Assembly (NCBI GenBank): GCA_965227155.1
Contig: OZ245731.1
Span: 1,984,001 to 2,048,000, forward strand
Length of the DNA stretch: 64,000 bases
DNA from: UBA6059 sp965227155
GTDB taxonomy: Bacteria > Bacteroidota > Bacteroidia > Cytophagales > Cyclobacteriaceae
Direction: 5' to 3'
The notes under the pieces were generated by a model. The model searched no databases, was not told the origin of the DNA, and saw only the letters and a list, made by a program, of their open reading frames with translations. The first letter of the stretch is position 1. Every line of letters begins with the position of its first letter. Positions 46,341 through 55,827 of this stretch are shown piece after piece. A program made the position numbers and the translations under genes.

Positions 46341-47633
46341 TTACTGATGAAAAGGAAATTTTATCAGTATTGAAGTGCCGTTTTTATTGGTAATAGTGAG
46401 ATCACCTTTAAGTTGATTACTAAAAATATTAATCAATTGTATGCCGTAACTCCCTGATTTACCATTTATAAAATGCTCTGGGATGCCGACCCCTTCATCA
46501 GCCACTGCTAATTCAATGCTTTCATCATGGCTTTTTATAGAGATATGTATAGGGCCGCCTTTCTTATCTGGATATGCATGTTTTATAGTATTGGATACAA
46601 CCTCATTCACAAATAGTCCAATTACCAGTACAATATCCGTATCCATGATGAGATCATCAATGTCCATCTGGACCGGATATTTTTCAGAGTCGGTTTGGTA
46701 GGTATTGATAAGATTACCAACCAACTCTTCTATATACCCTCGTACATTCAATTGATTTACCTCTTCCATCACCAGTAATTGATCATGAATTTGTGCGATG
46801 GATTGAATTTTTGCGCTCGTTTCTTCAATGAAACTCTTGAGTTCTTTGTCTTTTTCTACTGTCGATTTGATGAATAATAAGCTGGATATCAATTGTAGAT
46901 TGTTTTTTATCCTATGGTGCAATTCCTGAAATAGTTGATTTCGCTGCTCCAGCGTGGAAGCAATCTTATCTTTCCCCTCTCGGATGGCAATAAGTTGCTT
47001 CTCTTTTTCTTTTTCCAGGCTTTTCGTTTTTACTGACATCATATATAGCAATGGTGCAATGATGAGCAGCATTAGGATGTTAAGTGTGAAATTGAGCTTA
47101 TCAATTAGGTTTATCCGGCTCTCATTAGCTTCTTTCATCGATAGGATCTGATCTTCTATTTGTTGTGCCAGCTGATTGTAATTCAACCAAATATTGTAAC
47201 CCTTATCCTCACCGATCATTGCTCTTGCCTCAGCTATACGGTTGTCTTGGATTTGATTTTTGATTTCATTCATCCATTCAAAATAGAATGAAACTATGCT
47301 ATCCAACTGTTCTATTTCAACAATACTAAGATCTAGTTCGTCTGCATTTCTAAATAGACTCTCAAAAAGGGGCTCTTTTTCCTCAAGCGCCAGATAATAG
47401 GGCCCAAGAAGGTGCTCCTCATTACTAAGCGCATAGCCTCTTATGCCAATATCGACACCTCTAAAAAGTGAAGATTCAATATTGACTAAAGAAGTTGATA
47501 TATCTTTTATTTTATCAATACTACTGTTGATGTTTTTGATTTGTAATGTGAGGTAGAAAGAGATAACCAGGTTGGTGATCAGTAGCAGCACAAAGAGTGC
47601 GGAATATTTGAGAATGGTTTTATAGCCGGTCAT
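46341..47633 (-). CDS. Membrane sensor histidine kinase, CHASE3-like and HisKA_2
   Basis: 430 residues. A membrane helix at about 10-32 and another at 180-200 flank an alpha-helical periplasmic region resembling CHASE3 (VDIGIRGYALSNEEHLLGPY, about 60-80). After a short coiled segment comes the HisKA_2 dimerisation and phosphoacceptor motif FQELHHRIKNN (His near 239), then an ATP-binding HATPase domain with FVNEVVSN (N box) and VADEGVGIP (G box). The catalytic half is closely similar to the end of the next gene, pointing to a duplication with different sensor halves. Known: this class autophosphorylates the HH-box histidine. Probable partners are the nearby single-domain receivers. It starts about 75 bases after the stop of the PAS kinase, in the same direction. 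Confidence 0.92.
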   Translation of the reverse strand: MTGYKTILKYSALFVLLLITNLVISFYLTLQIKNINSSIDKIKDISTSLVNIESSLFRGVDIGIRGYALSNEEHLLGPYYLALEEKEPLFESLFRNADELDLSIVEIEQLDSIVSFYFEWMNEIKNQIQDNRIAEARAMIGEDKGYNIWLNYNQLAQQIEDQILSMKEANESRINLIDKLNFTLNILMLLIIAPLLYMMSVKTKSLEKEKEKQLIAIREGKDKIASTLEQRNQLFQELHHRIKNNLQLISSLLFIKSTVEKDKELKSFIEETSAKIQSIAQIHDQLLVMEEVNQLNVRGYIEELVGNLINTYQTDSEKYPVQMDIDDLIMDTDIVLVIGLFVNEVVSNTIKHAYPDKKGGPIHISIKSHDESIELAVADEGVGIPEHFINGKSGSYGIQLINIFSNQLKGDLTITNKNGTSILIKFPFHQ

Positions 47634-47707
47634 AGGTCAGGAAGTGAGATGAGTAGTTGAAGGCTGCTAGAAAAATATGCTACATATAAAAGTCAGTACA
47701 ATTCGGC

Positions 47708-50700
47708 TTAATCGGGTATTGAAAAGGTTAATTTAATAATTGCACCATTATTATTGTCAATTTCTAATTTGGCTTTTAGCTGCTGACTAAACACATGGAT
47801 CAGCTGCATGCCATAGCTATCTGTGCGGCCTTCCTTATAGCTTTCAGGTATTCCTATCCCCTCATCTTTGATCATTAAGACAGCCTCAGATGCTTCTTTT
47901 CTTAGTTCTATGTGCATAGGCCCTCCTTTGCTGTTGGGATAGGCGTGTTTTACGATATTAGATACCACTTCATTTACAAATAAGCCGATTACCAGCACCA
48001 CATCGGTATCCATAATGATCTCTTCAATTTTCATTTCTACCGGGTAATATTCATCCTCAGACTGGTATGTTCTGATCAGATTCTCAACGAGTTTCTCAAT
48101 GTAAAACTTGATGTTGAGTTGGTTTACTTCCTCCAGTATGAGCAGCTGATCATGGATTTGTGCAATAGATAGTATTTTGGCACTGGTTTCGTCTATAAAT
48201 TTTTTGAGATCAGGATCTTTCTGATGGGTAGATTTTATAAATAATAAACTGGATACCAGCTGTAAATTGTTCTTAATGCGATGATGCAATTCCCTAAACA
48301 GAAACTCTTTTTCCGACAATGCTTTTTGCAGATTGTCTTTTGTGTGTTTGATGTCTGAAATATCCGAAAACACATAGCAGATACTGGGTTGACCATCGTA
48401 CTGCATGCCAATGCCGGTAATGAATACGTGCAGTGGATTTCCTTCTTTCGTTTTTAGTATTTCTTCAAAAGGTGCCTGGCTGTTTTCTGTTAATGCTCTT
48501 ATTCTATCTCCTAGCGTTTTGGATTCGCTTGGGAATAGGAAAACTGAAATATCGTTTTTGAGAATTTCGTCATTGATTTCAGCGTAGCCCAGTACCTCTA
48601 TAGCATAGGGGTTGGCGTACTTTAATGTACCCTCAGTCTGAACAACAATACCTACCGGAGCAGATTCTGTAAGAAGTCGATACCGTTCTTCGCTCTCCAT
48701 CAAAGCCTGCTCTGCCATCTTTCTGTCTGTAATGTCATTAGCCGTGGTGATCATATTTACCGGGAAGTTGTTTTCATCCCGGATTACATTGGTACGGGTT
48801 TGTATCCATACCACGGCACCCGATTTCTGAATGATGCGATATTCAGATTGAAACTGGTCTCTACCCTTTCTGATCTCTTCATATATATTTTTAATGTAAG
48901 GCCTGTCTTCAGGGTAGATGTATTCATCTGGATTGAGATTTACAAACTCTTCTGGTGTATAGCCTGTGAGCTGTTGAATTTTTGGAGACAAATAATCGAG
49001 CTTTCGATCTATGGTTGATAGGAGCACGGTATCAGAAGTTTTCTCAGCCAGAAACCTGTACATGGTTTCACTTCTTTCCAGTGCCTTTTGTGTCCTTACC
49101 CTTGAAAATATATTGACCAATAACTGAGCAAAAACTACAAGCAGGGAAACTTCCCGCTGACTGTATTCTCTATATTTTTCAACTGAGTCAAATCCTACAA
49201 AGCCCAGGCATTTTCCTTCAGAATAAATTGGCACTGTTATCAGGCTTTTGATCCCCTGCGGTTCCAGAATGTCCCTTAAGGGTTCTTCAGCTTTTCTTAC
49301 ATCCTTAATAACGATAGGTTTGTTTACGCTGTGGTTTTCCCACCAACCCGGCATTTCGGAAATATGTACTGCCTGTAGGTTATCAATTTCAGGATTTACG
49401 CCTTTATTACACCATTCATACGTGTTTCTGCAAATACCCTGATCGGGTAGATAATCGAAGATATACACCCGATCAGCCTGAACGAACATCCCCAATTCCT
49501 TAAGTGAAGAATTGATTTTGACCTCAGCTTCTTTGGGTGATACATTAATGTACTGGAGCGATATATCCATGAGCAACCGATGGAAGCTTGATTCATAGGC
49601 CAGCGCTCTTTCTATTTGCTTCTTGTGCGTGATGTCAAAAGTGATACCTCCTATCAGCTCATCACTGATTTTAAATTTTATATCTTCAACCCAAATCTTT
49701 ACAGCTGATTCATAAAACTCCTGGATGCTCGATTCCCCGGTTTTCATAATTTCTGCTTCAAGGGCATCTTCACGTCTACTGGTTTCTTCGGAAAGCAAGT
49801 CGTGAATATCTTTTGACCGGTACTCTTCAAGCGTTAAGTCAAAATAGTCAAGCATTTTTTGGTTGGCGAACTCATGTTTTCCCTGTGGCTGCTTGATGTA
49901 AACCATACCGGGTAGGTTATCTGCAAATGTTTTGAAGAGCTGCTCACTTTTTTCAAGGGCATCTTGTTGTTTCTTCCTTTCGGTGATATCTCTTGTTACT
50001 AATACACGTACTCTATTTTGCTCATCAATTTCTTTAACATTCACTGTAGATTCTAACCACACATAATGGCCATTTTTGTGGAGCATCCTGTAAACAACTA
50101 CCTGACCCTTAAAGCCACCTATCGATGCTTTTTGTTGAATATTTATGATGGTATCACGGTCTTCCGGATGAATCAATGCCAGGGAATCTGCATCTAGCAT
50201 TTCATTTACCGTGTATCCCAGGATTTTTTCTACCGAGGGGCTTATGAAATCAATTTCCTCATTACGATAGAGAGTGATTATATCCTGGCTATTTTCTGCA
50301 AGCAGTGTTAAGCGCTCTTCCCTTTCCTTCAGTTTTTGCTCGGCTCGTTTTTTATGCTGTAGGGCAAAAATTATTACAAAAAACTCATTGAGTGCAGCGA
50401 TATAATTCTGCTCTTCAAAGTTCCAATACTTGTGTTCAAATTGCTTTTCTGCACAAAGCACGCCCAGAAACCCTTTTTCATTAAATACCTGTGCATCCAT
50501 CATACTTTTTATGTTATGCTCGTGCAGGTAGTTGGCTGAAAACTCACTTGTAAAGGTGCTGTTGGCAGCATCATAAGCAGCAATAGACCTGTTTTGCTTT
50601 ATTGCCTGGAAGTATTTTGGGTAGTCTTTTTCATACAATATGGAGCCTTCTGAGTGCTTTCCTACAGTTTTGTCGTACAGCATAGCACAGGTTATGGCAT

Positions 50701-51958
50701 CTATGGAAGGATTGTAGCTCCAAAACGAAAAGCGCTCTATTTTTAGCACCTCTGCCGCCTCTTTTGTGAGGTATTTTAAAAAGTTTTCAAAAGTGATATC
50801 TTCTCTGTGGCTATATTGAGAAAGCTTTAAGAGTGAATGCGAGATGAGTTTTTCCCTTTCTTTCACTTCTTTTTGAAGGGTAATGTCCCTTGCAACCGTA
50901 TAAACCCTTGCAGCAGGTTTGTCAACAGTAGAGTTTAATTCCAACCAGGTGTAGGAATCGAACTTATTCTTGATGCGAATTTCAATACGAATGGTTTCCT
51001 TACCGTTTTTCTCAATAGTCTTTAAAAATTCCTCTGCCTTTAACTGGTCATTGGGATGGGCATACTTGATGAGCTCTGACAATGATGTATCGGCAACCTT
51101 AAAATCAAAAACCCTGAACCATTGCGGATTTACATGGATAGGTGTGCCATCTAGTTTTGAAATAAATAGGAAATCATTGGTTTGGTTAAATAATGCCTCA
51201 AAGCTTTGGATTTTCTTCTGTTGCTCTCTCTGATTGGTTATGTCCCTGATAGCGCCATCAAAATATACCTTGCCATCATCATTGGCCGTCATAGTGGCAT
51301 TCAATGAACCCCAAAAAATACTACCATCTTTTCTGCAAAATTCAACTTCCCGGCTTTCAATACTCCCATGATCGAGCAACATATCACCCAATAGATCACG
51401 CTCATCAGGATCAGCATATAATTTACTGGCGCCAAAGTTGACAAGCTCCTCAAATGATGAAAAGCCAAACATTTTAAGCATGGTCTCATTAGCGTAAATC
51501 AAACCTGATTCCAGGGTGCTTCGGTAAATGCCTTCTTTAATGTTTTTGTTGATAGATGAAAGCAGCCGCTCATTCTGCTCTACCTCTTCGCTGGAGATTA
51601 TTTTTTGAGTAACATCACGAACCTGAACAACCACTCCGACTATATTGCCTTGTTCATCAATAGGCGAAAATTGCGCTTCGTAATACGCCTTACCAAATCC
51701 TTTTAGAGTGTAAGCATCTGATACTGTAAAATGTGCGCCATCAAGTGTTTTATCCAGTTGGTTTTTAAATCTGCTGGAAGCATCACTATTTTTAATTTTC
51801 TTTAGAATATTATCACCAACTGCTATTTTTTCATGCCAAAGCTGCTCCATGCTTTTCGCATGCTTTTCATTGAAATAGATATAGCAATATGCTTTGTCTA
51901 AAGCAAATACACGCAGGTCGGTGTGATGGTTTAATATTTGGTTGGCGGTATACTCCAT
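47708..51958 (-). CDS. PAS/GAF multi-sensor histidine kinase (HisKA_2), 1416 residues
   Basis: It appears cytosolic, with no signal peptide or membrane helix. Approximate order: PAS 7-125, 130-245 and 245-365; GAF 369-538; PAS 545-665 and 665-785; GAF 790-960; PAS 965-1090 and 1090-1210; HisKA_2 with FRELHHRIKNN (His near 1225); HATPase from about 1310 with FVNEVVSN and IKDEGIGIP. Seven PAS and two GAF domains allow sensing of several small ligands, redox state or light-absorbing cofactors, but no ligand is identifiable. The kinase end is a paralogue of the neighbour at 46341 (LVIGLFVNEVVSN is identical in both). It is divergently arranged with the receiver at 52175; the 216-bp gap holds a 13-bp inverted repeat. 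Boundaries of the PAS domains are rough. Confidence 0.9.
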   Translation of the reverse strand: MEYTANQILNHHTDLRVFALDKAYCYIYFNEKHAKSMEQLWHEKIAVGDNILKKIKNSDASSRFKNQLDKTLDGAHFTVSDAYTLKGFGKAYYEAQFSPIDEQGNIVGVVVQVRDVTQKIISSEEVEQNERLLSSINKNIKEGIYRSTLESGLIYANETMLKMFGFSSFEELVNFGASKLYADPDERDLLGDMLLDHGSIESREVEFCRKDGSIFWGSLNATMTANDDGKVYFDGAIRDITNQREQQKKIQSFEALFNQTNDFLFISKLDGTPIHVNPQWFRVFDFKVADTSLSELIKYAHPNDQLKAEEFLKTIEKNGKETIRIEIRIKNKFDSYTWLELNSTVDKPAARVYTVARDITLQKEVKEREKLISHSLLKLSQYSHREDITFENFLKYLTKEAAEVLKIERFSFWSYNPSIDAITCAMLYDKTVGKHSEGSILYEKDYPKYFQAIKQNRSIAAYDAANSTFTSEFSANYLHEHNIKSMMDAQVFNEKGFLGVLCAEKQFEHKYWNFEEQNYIAALNEFFVIIFALQHKKRAEQKLKEREERLTLLAENSQDIITLYRNEEIDFISPSVEKILGYTVNEMLDADSLALIHPEDRDTIINIQQKASIGGFKGQVVVYRMLHKNGHYVWLESTVNVKEIDEQNRVRVLVTRDITERKKQQDALEKSEQLFKTFADNLPGMVYIKQPQGKHEFANQKMLDYFDLTLEEYRSKDIHDLLSEETSRREDALEAEIMKTGESSIQEFYESAVKIWVEDIKFKISDELIGGITFDITHKKQIERALAYESSFHRLLMDISLQYINVSPKEAEVKINSSLKELGMFVQADRVYIFDYLPDQGICRNTYEWCNKGVNPEIDNLQAVHISEMPGWWENHSVNKPIVIKDVRKAEEPLRDILEPQGIKSLITVPIYSEGKCLGFVGFDSVEKYREYSQREVSLLVVFAQLLVNIFSRVRTQKALERSETMYRFLAEKTSDTVLLSTIDRKLDYLSPKIQQLTGYTPEEFVNLNPDEYIYPEDRPYIKNIYEEIRKGRDQFQSEYRIIQKSGAVVWIQTRTNVIRDENNFPVNMITTANDITDRKMAEQALMESEERYRLLTESAPVGIVVQTEGTLKYANPYAIEVLGYAEINDEILKNDISVFLFPSESKTLGDRIRALTENSQAPFEEILKTKEGNPLHVFITGIGMQYDGQPSICYVFSDISDIKHTKDNLQKALSEKEFLFRELHHRIKNNLQLVSSLLFIKSTHQKDPDLKKFIDETSAKILSIAQIHDQLLILEEVNQLNIKFYIEKLVENLIRTYQSEDEYYPVEMKIEEIIMDTDVVLVIGLFVNEVVSNIVKHAYPNSKGGPMHIELRKEASEAVLMIKDEGIGIPESYKEGRTDSYGMQLIHVFSQQLKAKLEIDNNNGAIIKLTFSIPD

Positions 51959-51985
51959 AAACTGGAATGAAAACTTTCACTTTCA

Positions 51986-52043
51986 AATCAGCTTTTTTGA
52001 CTGAATAGTAATCTAGCAAACATGGAGGATAAAAAAGCTGATT
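51986..52043. repeat. Perfect 13-bp inverted repeat in divergent gap
   Basis: AATCAGCTTTTTT at 51986-51998 is exactly complementary to AAAAAAGCTGATT at 52031-52043, with 32 nt between. It is within 30 bp of the PAS kinase ATG and upstream of the receiver gene, so it could be an operator for one or both. It could also act as a hairpin in the kinase leader. Confidence 0.65.
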
Positions 52044-52174
52044 AAATGCAGAAAATACTATGAATCGTACTACTTTCAGGCTTTTATGTAAAATATCAGT
52101 ATGAGGGCTATTTTTGTGGCTCGTTTGAACTCAACAGGGGAAATTCACTATTATTGACCTGTAATGTTAACAGA

Positions 52175-52531
52175 ATGGAAAAATCAGCTACCTGCATCAT
52201 AGTAGAGGACGATCCTGGTTTTCAAAGAATTCTTGAAAAACAGCTTGAGCGACTTGGCAATATCGAAATATTAGGGGTTTATGGAGATTCAGTCAATGCG
52301 GCTGTTCAAATTGAACGATTAAAACCTGACCTTCTTTTTTTGGATATAATGATCAGTGGGCTGGAGGGGCCCGATTTTTTAGATATGCTTACCCATCAAC
52401 CGGCAGTTATCATCATCTCTGCACATGATGAAGATGTCATGAATGAGTATGATGTGGAATACAGTGCGTATCTCAGAAAACCCGTAAGCATATCGGAGCT
52501 TGAGCAGGCCATCAACAAGGCCTTATATTGA
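52175..52531 (+). CDS. Single-domain response regulator
   Basis: 118 residues from the ATG at 52175 (MEKSATCIIVEDD). The TTG at 52154 adds seven residues and is less likely. The receiver is complete: Glu11/Asp12 acidic pair, phosphoacceptor Asp57 (LLFLDIMI), Ser82 (IISAHDE) and Lys102 (LRKPVS). It resembles the receiver half of LytR/AlgR-type regulators, but no LytTR or other output follows. It is divergent from the PAS/GAF kinase and probably its target. A -7-like TATTTTTG at 52109-52116 lies upstream, without a clear -33 element. It ends three bases before the convergent deoD stop. Confidence 0.88.
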   Translation: MEKSATCIIVEDDPGFQRILEKQLERLGNIEILGVYGDSVNAAVQIERLKPDLLFLDIMISGLEGPDFLDMLTHQPAVIIISAHDEDVMNEYDVEYSAYLRKPVSISELEQAINKALY

Positions 52532-52534
52532 AAT

Positions 52535-53236
52535 TTAGCTGACTACAGCCAACGCCAGTTCCATCATTTGGGTAAACGATGAGCGACGGTCTTCCTGGCT
52601 GGCATGCTCATCGGTAATCAGGTTATCACTTACGGTCAATATGGATAGTGCCCTTACTTTGTGCTTTAGGGCTATGCTATACAAAATAGCGGTTTCCATA
52701 TCTGTAGCCATTACACCGTGGGCCTGCCATTGCTTTTCCAACTCATGGTGTGGTGCGTAAAAGGCATCAGTACTTACTACACCACCAGCCCGGTAAGAGA
52801 GCTTGTTTTCCCTGGCAATATTTACAGCTTTGACAAACAGTTCGGCATCTGCATGAGCAGCAAACTCACCATTGCCGAAAGAAAGCTTGTTCATACCCGA
52901 ATCAGAGCTGGCTGCCATACAAATAATGACTTCACCCAGCTTTATATCCGCAGCAAAAGCACCACAGGTTCCTACTCTTATCAAGGTATCTGCATTGTAG
53001 TCTTTGATCAATTCAGTAGCGTAAATTGCCATCGAGGGCATGCCCATGCCACTACCTTGAACAGATATCGGCTGACCTTTGTAAGTACCGGTGTAGCCAA
53101 GCATGCCCCGTACTTCATTGACACACCGTGAATCCTGAAAATAGTTTTCAGCAATAAACTTTGCTCTCAGCGGGTCTCCGGGCATTAAAACCCTGGTTGC
53201 ATATTCGCCCTGTGCGGCTGATAAATGTAAACTCAT
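52535..53236 (-). CDS. deoD: Purine nucleoside phosphorylase (DeoD type)
   Basis: 233 residues, normal for the hexameric bacterial NP-I family. Signatures: VLMPGDPLRAKFIAE (phosphate site), SGMGMPSMAIYATEL, LIRVGTCGAF and the substrate-binding MATDMETAILY, followed by the catalytic Asp in TVSDNL. The enzyme cleaves purine (deoxy)ribonucleosides to base and (deoxy)ribose 1-phosphate for salvage. Its start overlaps the mazG stop by four bases (ATGA), so the two are translated together; both deal with nucleotides. It is convergent with the receiver gene at 52175. Confidence 0.95.
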   Translation of the reverse strand: MSLHLSAAQGEYATRVLMPGDPLRAKFIAENYFQDSRCVNEVRGMLGYTGTYKGQPISVQGSGMGMPSMAIYATELIKDYNADTLIRVGTCGAFAADIKLGEVIICMAASSDSGMNKLSFGNGEFAAHADAELFVKAVNIARENKLSYRAGGVVSTDAFYAPHHELEKQWQAHGVMATDMETAILYSIALKHKVRALSILTVSDNLITDEHASQEDRRSSFTQMMELALAVVS

Positions 53237-54051
53237 AATTTCTTGGCTTTATTCCAGTATTCGTCCATTTCTTCCAGGCTCATATCGGCCAGGTTTTTGC
53301 CATCTTTTCGAGATGCAGCCTCAAGATATTGAAAGCGCTTAATAAATTTTTTGTTAGTTCGCTCCAGTGCCTCTTCCGGGTTGATTTCGATGAATCGAGC
53401 ATAGTTGATGAGTGAGAAAAGCAGATCACCAAACTCTGCAGTAGCTTCTTCCTTATCGATATTTTCCTTATCAGACACATCAAAGGTTTCGTGAAACTCC
53501 TGCATTTCTTCTTCCACTTTTTGCCATACCTGTTTGTCATCTTCCCAATCAAACCCTACACCACGCGCTTTTTCCTGAATGCGCATGGCTTTAACCAAAG
53601 CGGGAAGCGACTGGGGTACACCCCCAAGCACTGATTTATTTTTACCCTCTTTAAGCTTTATTTTCTCCCAATTGGCCTTTACCTGCTCCTCATCATTTGC
53701 TTCCGTATCACCATAAATATGAGGGTGTCGTTGTATTAATTTATCACAAATACCATGAAGCACATCATTAATGTCAAAAGCCTGCTGCTCACTACCTATT
53801 CTAGCATAAAACACAATGTGAAGTATCAGATCACCCAATTCCTTTCTGATCTCATTCAGGTCATTTTCCAAAATAGCATCGGAAAGCTCATAAGTCTCTT
53901 CAATGGTAAGATGCCGGAGCGATTCGAGGGTTTGCTTTTTATCCCAGGGGCAGTTCTCGCGAAGCTCGTCCATGATGGTCAGCAATCGATCGAACGCTTC
54001 AAGCTTCTCTTTTCGTTGGGGATCGGGAGGGGCAAGATTTTTATGATTCAC
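53233..54051 (-). CDS. mazG: Nucleoside triphosphate pyrophosphohydrolase MazG
   Basis: 272 residues, close to E. coli MazG (263). The metal-binding helices are visible: CPWDKKQTLESLRHLTIEE (about 36-54), ending in an EExxE-type motif, and LGDLILHIVFYA. A second MazG-like repeat follows (KEEATAEFGDLLFSLINYAR, about 205). The enzyme hydrolyses NTPs to NMPs and PPi with Mg2+, cleaning damaged nucleotides or lowering signalling nucleotides. Cytosolic. The overlap with deoD by ATGA gives tight coupling. Confidence 0.93.
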   Translation of the reverse strand: MNHKNLAPPDPQRKEKLEAFDRLLTIMDELRENCPWDKKQTLESLRHLTIEETYELSDAILENDLNEIRKELGDLILHIVFYARIGSEQQAFDINDVLHGICDKLIQRHPHIYGDTEANDEEQVKANWEKIKLKEGKNKSVLGGVPQSLPALVKAMRIQEKARGVGFDWEDDKQVWQKVEEEMQEFHETFDVSDKENIDKEEATAEFGDLLFSLINYARFIEINPEEALERTNKKFIKRFQYLEAASRKDGKNLADMSLEEMDEYWNKAKKL

Positions 54052-54138
54052 GAATTATTCTTCTGTTGGCTGTGTTTGATTAGGCAAAGGAATAAAGTTA
54101 ATTAACAGATTAACTAAATTTGACTCAAATTTTGAGCT

Positions 54139-54369
54139 ATGGCGACAGTTTTATTAGGAATCGGATTGGTAGCATTGTTTTTTGTAGGCATGTCAGTGCG
54201 CTTACTTTTTGTAAAAAACGGAGAGTTTAAAGGCACCTGTGCTTCACAAAACCCTTATCTCAATAAGGAGGGAGCAACTTGTGGCTACTGCGGCAAAACT
54301 GTAAAATCAGGTGAAAATTGTGGTAATCCCGATTCTGAAGTCAATAAGGTTATGGCTCGTTTCGATTAA
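54139..54369 (+). CDS. Small cysteine-rich single-pass membrane protein
   Basis: 76 residues. One hydrophobic helix spans residues 4-24, followed by a soluble tail with GTCASQNPY, then CGYCGK and ENCGN. The four cysteines (about 34, 48, 51 and 60) could bind a metal or Fe-S cluster, or form disulfides. The layout of one helix followed by an FKGTC motif recalls NqrM (DUF539), a maturation factor for Na+-NQR, but the tail is longer and differently spaced, so I do not assign it. No Na+-NQR gene is in the window. It diverges from mazG with 87 bases between starts. Confidence 0.75.
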   Translation: MATVLLGIGLVALFFVGMSVRLLFVKNGEFKGTCASQNPYLNKEGATCGYCGKTVKSGENCGNPDSEVNKVMARFD

Positions 54370-54402
54370 TTTACATCTGTATTTTTTCCTCTCTTTATTG
54401 TT

Positions 54403-54410
54403 TAATTTTG
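54403..54410 (+). promoter_or_regulatory. Candidate -7 element before glmM
   Basis: TAATTTTG matches TAnnTTTG and lies 25 bases before the GTG start. A matching TTG about 20 nt upstream is not obvious, so this is tentative. Confidence 0.3.
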
Positions 54411-54435
54411 CGTCCCGAATCAAGAAAGCAATTAC

Positions 54436-55821
54436 GTGACGCTGATCAAATCAATTTCCGGGATAAGGGGTACCATCGGTGGTAAACCCGGTGACTCGCT
54501 TACACCTCCTGACATAATAAAATTCACTTCTGGCTATGGAAGCTGGCTCAAAAACAACCATAGCAAGGTAAAAATAGTATTGGGTAGAGATGCCCGGCTA
54601 TCAGGTCCTATGGTATCTCAATTGGTCGCGGCTACATTGCAGTCGCTAGGCATTGATGTTGTGGATCTGGGCTTAGCCACTACACCAACCGTAGAAATGG
54701 CAGTGGTAGCTGAAAATGCACAGGGTGGCATCATTCTCACAGCCAGTCACAATCCCATCCAGTGGAACGCCCTAAAATTGCTCAATGAGAAAGGGGAGTT
54801 TATCTCCGCAGAAGCAGGCCAGGAAGTACTTCGATTATCTGAAGAAGCTACAGACTATGCCACAGTAAAGAAGCTGGGCACCTACTCCACCAATGAAAAC
54901 TACCTTCAATACCATATCGATAAAATATTAGCGCTACCGCTCGTAGACGTGGAGGCCATTAAAGCACGAAACTTTAAGGTAGTAGTAGATGCTGTGAACT
55001 CCGTAGGGGGACTGTCTGTACCGGCACTGCTGGAGCAATTGGGTGTAACTCACGTTGAGCGCATGCACTGCGAACCCGACGGGCATTTCCCTCATAACCC
55101 GGAGCCATTACCTGAAAATATCACCCAAATAACCTCCGAGCTGGAAGGGGGTCAGTATGACCTGGGCATTGTAGTCGATCCTGATGTGGACAGGCTAGCT
55201 TTGGTAAATGAGGATGGCGAACCTTTTGGTGAAGAATACACATTGGTAGCCATAGCGGATTATGTGCTATCGCATACGCCTGGTAATACGGTCTCAAACC
55301 TAAGCTCTACCAGGGCACTTCGCGATGTTACAGAAAAGCACGGACAGCAGTATGCAGCTTCTGCGGTAGGTGAGGTAAAAGTTGTAGAGCAGATGAAAGC
55401 TACCCAGGCAATAATTGGAGGCGAGGGCAATGGCGGTATTATCTATCCTGAGCTTCATTATGGCCGAGATGCACTGGTAGGCATTGCGCTTTTCCTTAGT
55501 CACCTGGCAAAGGCCAATGTAAGCATGACAAAATTAAAGGCCCGCTACCCACTGTACCATATCTCAAAAAATAAAATTGAACTTACTCCCGAAATAGATG
55601 TGGATGGGATATTGGTAAAAATTCAGAAGCAGTATGCTAAGAATCCCATTACCACAATTGACGGTGTAAAAATTGAATTTGGTAAGGAATGGGTGCATTT
55701 GCGCAAGTCAAATACTGAGCCCATCATAAGAATATATGCAGAGTCGGATTCACAGGCTACTGCCGACCACCTTGCCAATAAGATTATTATGGATATCAAA
55801 GAAATTGTATCTTCAAATTAA
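54436..55821 (+). CDS. glmM: Phosphoglucosamine mutase
   Basis: 461 residues starting at GTG (54436). The phosphoserine loop is TASHNP (about 101-106), the Mg2+-binding motif VDPDVDRLAL (about 246-255), the sugar-binding GGEGNGG (about 325), and the C-terminal phosphate-binding RKSNTEPIIRIYAES. GlmM interconverts glucosamine 6- and 1-phosphate on the way to UDP-GlcNAc for peptidoglycan and LPS. TASHNP also occurs in related phosphomannomutases, so phosphomannomutase or phosphoglucomutase remains possible. The next gene starts six bases after its stop, so the pair is likely one unit. Confidence 0.85.
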   Translation: MTLIKSISGIRGTIGGKPGDSLTPPDIIKFTSGYGSWLKNNHSKVKIVLGRDARLSGPMVSQLVAATLQSLGIDVVDLGLATTPTVEMAVVAENAQGGIILTASHNPIQWNALKLLNEKGEFISAEAGQEVLRLSEEATDYATVKKLGTYSTNENYLQYHIDKILALPLVDVEAIKARNFKVVVDAVNSVGGLSVPALLEQLGVTHVERMHCEPDGHFPHNPEPLPENITQITSELEGGQYDLGIVVDPDVDRLALVNEDGEPFGEEYTLVAIADYVLSHTPGNTVSNLSSTRALRDVTEKHGQQYAASAVGEVKVVEQMKATQAIIGGEGNGGIIYPELHYGRDALVGIALFLSHLAKANVSMTKLKARYPLYHISKNKIELTPEIDVDGILVKIQKQYAKNPITTIDGVKIEFGKEWVHLRKSNTEPIIRIYAESDSQATADHLANKIIMDIKEIVSSN

Positions 55822-55827
55822 AAAAGT

